Shown here one piece after another: positions 61,873 to 64,000 of a DNA stretch of 64,000 nt. The number at the start of each line of letters is the position of its first letter. Positions within the stretch are counted from its first letter, which is position 1. The translations under genes were made by a program, and so were the position numbers. Origin of the DNA: Gracilaria domingensis (Eukaryota; Rhodophyta; Florideophyceae; Gracilariales; Gracilariaceae); contig VCMS01000010.1 in the NCBI GenBank assembly GCA_022539475.1, positions 248,001 through 312,000 on the forward strand, in the 5' to 3' direction. The notes below the pieces were generated by a model. It saw only the letters and a list, made by a program, of their open reading frames with translations. It had not been told where the DNA came from and did no database searches.

Positions 61873-62550
61873 CTATTCCCAGTCGTACTTCGCAGTATCG
61901 CGTCCGACAATATCTTCCAGAGTAGCTTTCAGCCCGCTTAACAGAGCTGTATATCTTGGCCTTTCTGTGAACGACAATCTGCGGACTATCGCTAAATACT
62001 CTTTGATTCCGACCGTACCCTCATAAATCTGTTCTGCCGGCATATTTCTCTTCATATCACCCATTTTTCGAAGCTGACCTGCCGCATTTGAATGATTGAT
62101 AGGTAAGTTACACCAGGGCAGCGTCCCCGTCGCCAAGTAAACTAGAAGGTAAGCTAATGACTCCATGTCATCTCGACGAGAAACTTGTCTGTAGCGATGC
62201 GTTCGTTGAGATACAAAGATAACCGCTCCGTTGAAATAGCGGCTGCTTCCGTCCGATATATGCTCTCCTGTTCGAGGACATCTGTAGAAACTTGCCATCC
62301 CAAAATCGATGATGTGCAACCTATTTCTTCGTTCCCCCGAAGTCTTGGTCATGATATTTGATGGCCTCAGATCAAGATGTAAAATTCCCTTTGAGTGAAT
62401 TTCCCGAAGCACCTTAATCAGATGGATTCCGGCCTTCAATACACATAATAGAAATCGGCGTGAAGACGATCGAAAACAGATAAACAAATCTTTACCACTA
62501 GACAGTAGTTGTCGAGTCCCTTGCCTCCTCCCATCTGGGACGAAACCAGT
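61873..62550 (-). pseudogene. Casein kinase 1-like protein kinase, C-terminal two-thirds
   Basis: Minus-strand frame, open from a TAA near 62570 down to the end at 61873. IHSKGILHLDLRPSNIM is the catalytic loop (HRD changed to HLD, Lys changed to Arg); IIDFGMASFYR is the DFG motif; SRRDDMESLAYLLVYLATGTLPWCNL is the CK1 signature region; GIKEYLAIVRRLSFTERPRY fits the CK1 C-lobe. The Gly-rich loop and the VAIK lysine are missing, and the activation segment has lost the GTxRYAS motif (SSRYFNG). The remainder of the gene is absent, so it is a relic or a degenerate pseudokinase fragment. Confidence 0.8.
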
Positions 62551-62813
62551 CTGTAGGGGTTCTTATAGCGGAGTAAATCCACTACCTAAGACGAACGGGG
62601 ATTGCTGAACAACGGCTGACGTGGGCAGCAGCAAGTCTAGCGCTAGTCTATGTAGAACGCAAATGCGTCATAGAATCGTACAGGCACGAGTACACGCAGT
62701 TCCTAACGCGAGCCTTGATAGTGTCATTGCCAACTGTACCTTGCAGCAACACATTCACGTACCCGGTAACACATCAAACATGATTTCTACACTCCTTTCC
62801 TTTGAAAAAACCA
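62551..62813. other. Spacer
   Basis: Short gap between kinase and copia relics, no feature seen. Confidence 0.4.
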
Positions 62814-63778
62814 CTAACCTGTGGATTTGTTGGATTGGTTTGACAAAGCGCCGGTAAGATCAATGGAAATTTTTCCGGTGTAGAGAAGAATTTGAAGAGC
62901 TTCACACATCTGACTGTCCGTTTTCGTGACAGGATCTGCAAAGTTGCACTTGCCAGGAATCCAGACCATTCGGTCAATCTTTCCAGTTTCGAAGTCGTAA
63001 CGGATTACGCTTACGTCGCCGCGAATAGAGCGATCAGTTGCGTTGCGGCAGGTAGAGAGAGTACCGTACAAATCCTTAGAATCAACTACTATCCAAAGAG
63101 AAACCTTAATTCTCAAGAGAACAGAAATAGCCTTGGCTAACACCTTGCCTTCGTCAATCGCTTCACCAGCAGCCAATGTCTCGGCGGAACCAATCACTTA
63201 ACTGGGCGGCGGGACTTATGAGAACTCCAACTTAAGGTGTGGAAGGTTGTCCCAAGAGATAGATTTCCAAATAAAACTCCTGCAATGTATCCCAATTGTC
63301 CGTAATCACTAGCGCGACTGGCGTCACAGAACACTGCTACAGTCACAGATGAGCTCTTCGCATCAGGGGCGCGAAGGTACTTGAGCAGGGAACCGCGCCT
63401 CTTCAGTTGTTTCAGTAGATTCAACTGTAGAACAAGATCTTTCACCATCGGGTGTGGCCCTTTTTGCTGCAAATAACTCGCAGCATGCGAGCAAAACGGT
63501 GAGGCGGCGATACCGAGCCAGCCAATAGAACTGTTCATAGAGCGAAATGCAGAAGACTCAATGGCGTTCAGAGCCTCGTCGTACTGCTTACGCCTGGGCC
63601 TGCTCAGCACATAACCTTCGAGGGCTTGAAGCTTCTCCTCTCCGTCAATCGTGATGGTACCAGTCTCGTCTTGTTGGATTCGCAGTCCATAGAAGTTCAG
63701 CTGCCCTGGTCCATACACGATTGTGCCGAGTTCGTACTGCGTGCCAATCTTTTCTGTAGAGTGGATAACTGGTCTTCG
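62814..63778 (-). pseudogene. pol: Copia-type RT C-terminus and RNase H fragment
   Basis: Minus-strand frame to 63194 (FYGLRIQQDET, YDEALNAI..SSIGWLGIAASPFCSHAAS, VAVFCDASRASDYG) continues after a TAA at 63196-63194 with IGSAETLAAGEAIDEGKVL, VVDSKDLYGTLSTC, RNATDRSIRGDVSVIRYDFE and WIPGKCNFADPVTK. This is the copia RNase H order, but of a different lineage from the copia at 35.4 kb. The RT palm is missing and frame is lost near 63780. No LTR found within the window. Confidence 0.75.
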
Positions 63779-64000
63779 GTCGCCGCCACTTCAGCGTCTG
63801 CGACCTCCTTTATATGGAGCGACAGGTCCAAAACCTCGCTAAAAGAACCTTGTCTAACAGTAGCTACATAACGCGAGGAGCTACGGATGCAATGCTTACG
63901 TAATTATTCTACACGCGCACAGTTGACACTGTTGCGCTCACCTCTCTCGAAACGTTCTTCCGTCTCACTGCAGCAGTCTTAAGCCAACACTTACATCTCT
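63779..64000. other. Right edge of window
   Basis: Nothing recognised; may hold more of the copia relic in other frames. Confidence 0.3.

Noticed and set aside
1-64000. CRISPR arrays, bacterial operons, rRNA genes
   Set aside because: No regularly spaced short repeats with unique spacers, no rRNA-like sequence, and all coding relics are eukaryotic types.

Overview
The window looks like nuclear DNA of an intron-poor eukaryote dominated by LTR retrotransposons. Bacterial operons, ribosome binding sites and bacterial tRNAs or rRNAs are absent. The protein relics (cytosolic-type malate dehydrogenase, class I aldolase, HECT ubiquitin ligase, CK1-type kinase, chromodomain Ty3/gypsy elements, a Ty1/copia element with a half-tRNA primer site, a CACTA transposase) are eukaryotic. 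Coding stretches have no evident introns, and base composition swings from AT-rich blocks (about 0.8-3.8 kb, 59.3-61.8 kb) to a GC-rich block (about 30.5-33 kb). A compact algal genome, for example a red alga, would fit, but that is a guess from overall style; the sequence does not fix the organism.

Layout. 1-0.74 kb is a probable LTR remnant and 0.74-3.87 kb is AT-rich without a gene. 3,878-11,191 is element A, a complete minus-strand Ty3/gypsy chromovirus with nearly identical 516-bp LTRs and a CTTAC target-site duplication (TSD). It has gag and pol joined by a predicted -1 frameshift signal, plus two unusual extra ORFs: a zinc-finger ORF before gag and a 170-codon ORF overlapping the pol stop by ATGA. 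11.6-18.9 kb is element B, a decayed plus-strand gypsy copy. 19.4-26.8 kb is element C, a decayed minus-strand relative that has lost its RT-integrase part but carries a large ORF on the antisense strand beside its 3' LTR. 26.8-27.8 kb is a gypsy fragment.

28.8-33.8 kb is an island of three broken host-type genes: malate dehydrogenase (+), class I aldolase (-) and a HECT E3 ligase (+). An intact copia element (35,412-40,030, minus) sits inside an unknown cysteine-rich ORF. 41.7-43.6 kb holds an RG-rich ORF head-to-head with a CACTA (Tnp2-type) transposase (44.0-52.7 kb). That transposase is split by the young gypsy element E (46,228-51,828; ATGTG TSD; one 1,530-codon gag-pol-chromodomain ORF). 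53.7-59.2 kb is element D, a gypsy 3' part with an intact 599-codon copy of the same antisense ORF seen in C. The last 5 kb is AT-rich and holds relics of a PIF1-like helicase, a CK1-like kinase and a copia RT-RNase H.

How it fits together. Most of the window is a nested record of transposition. The likely functional units are elements A, E and the copia element, and possibly the antisense ORF of D and the RG-rich ORF. The most interesting observations are the antisense gene family (C and D) with its own conserved TATA box next to the 3' LTR, and the expanded coding scheme of element A. All identifications are by eye from motifs; no database search was possible.
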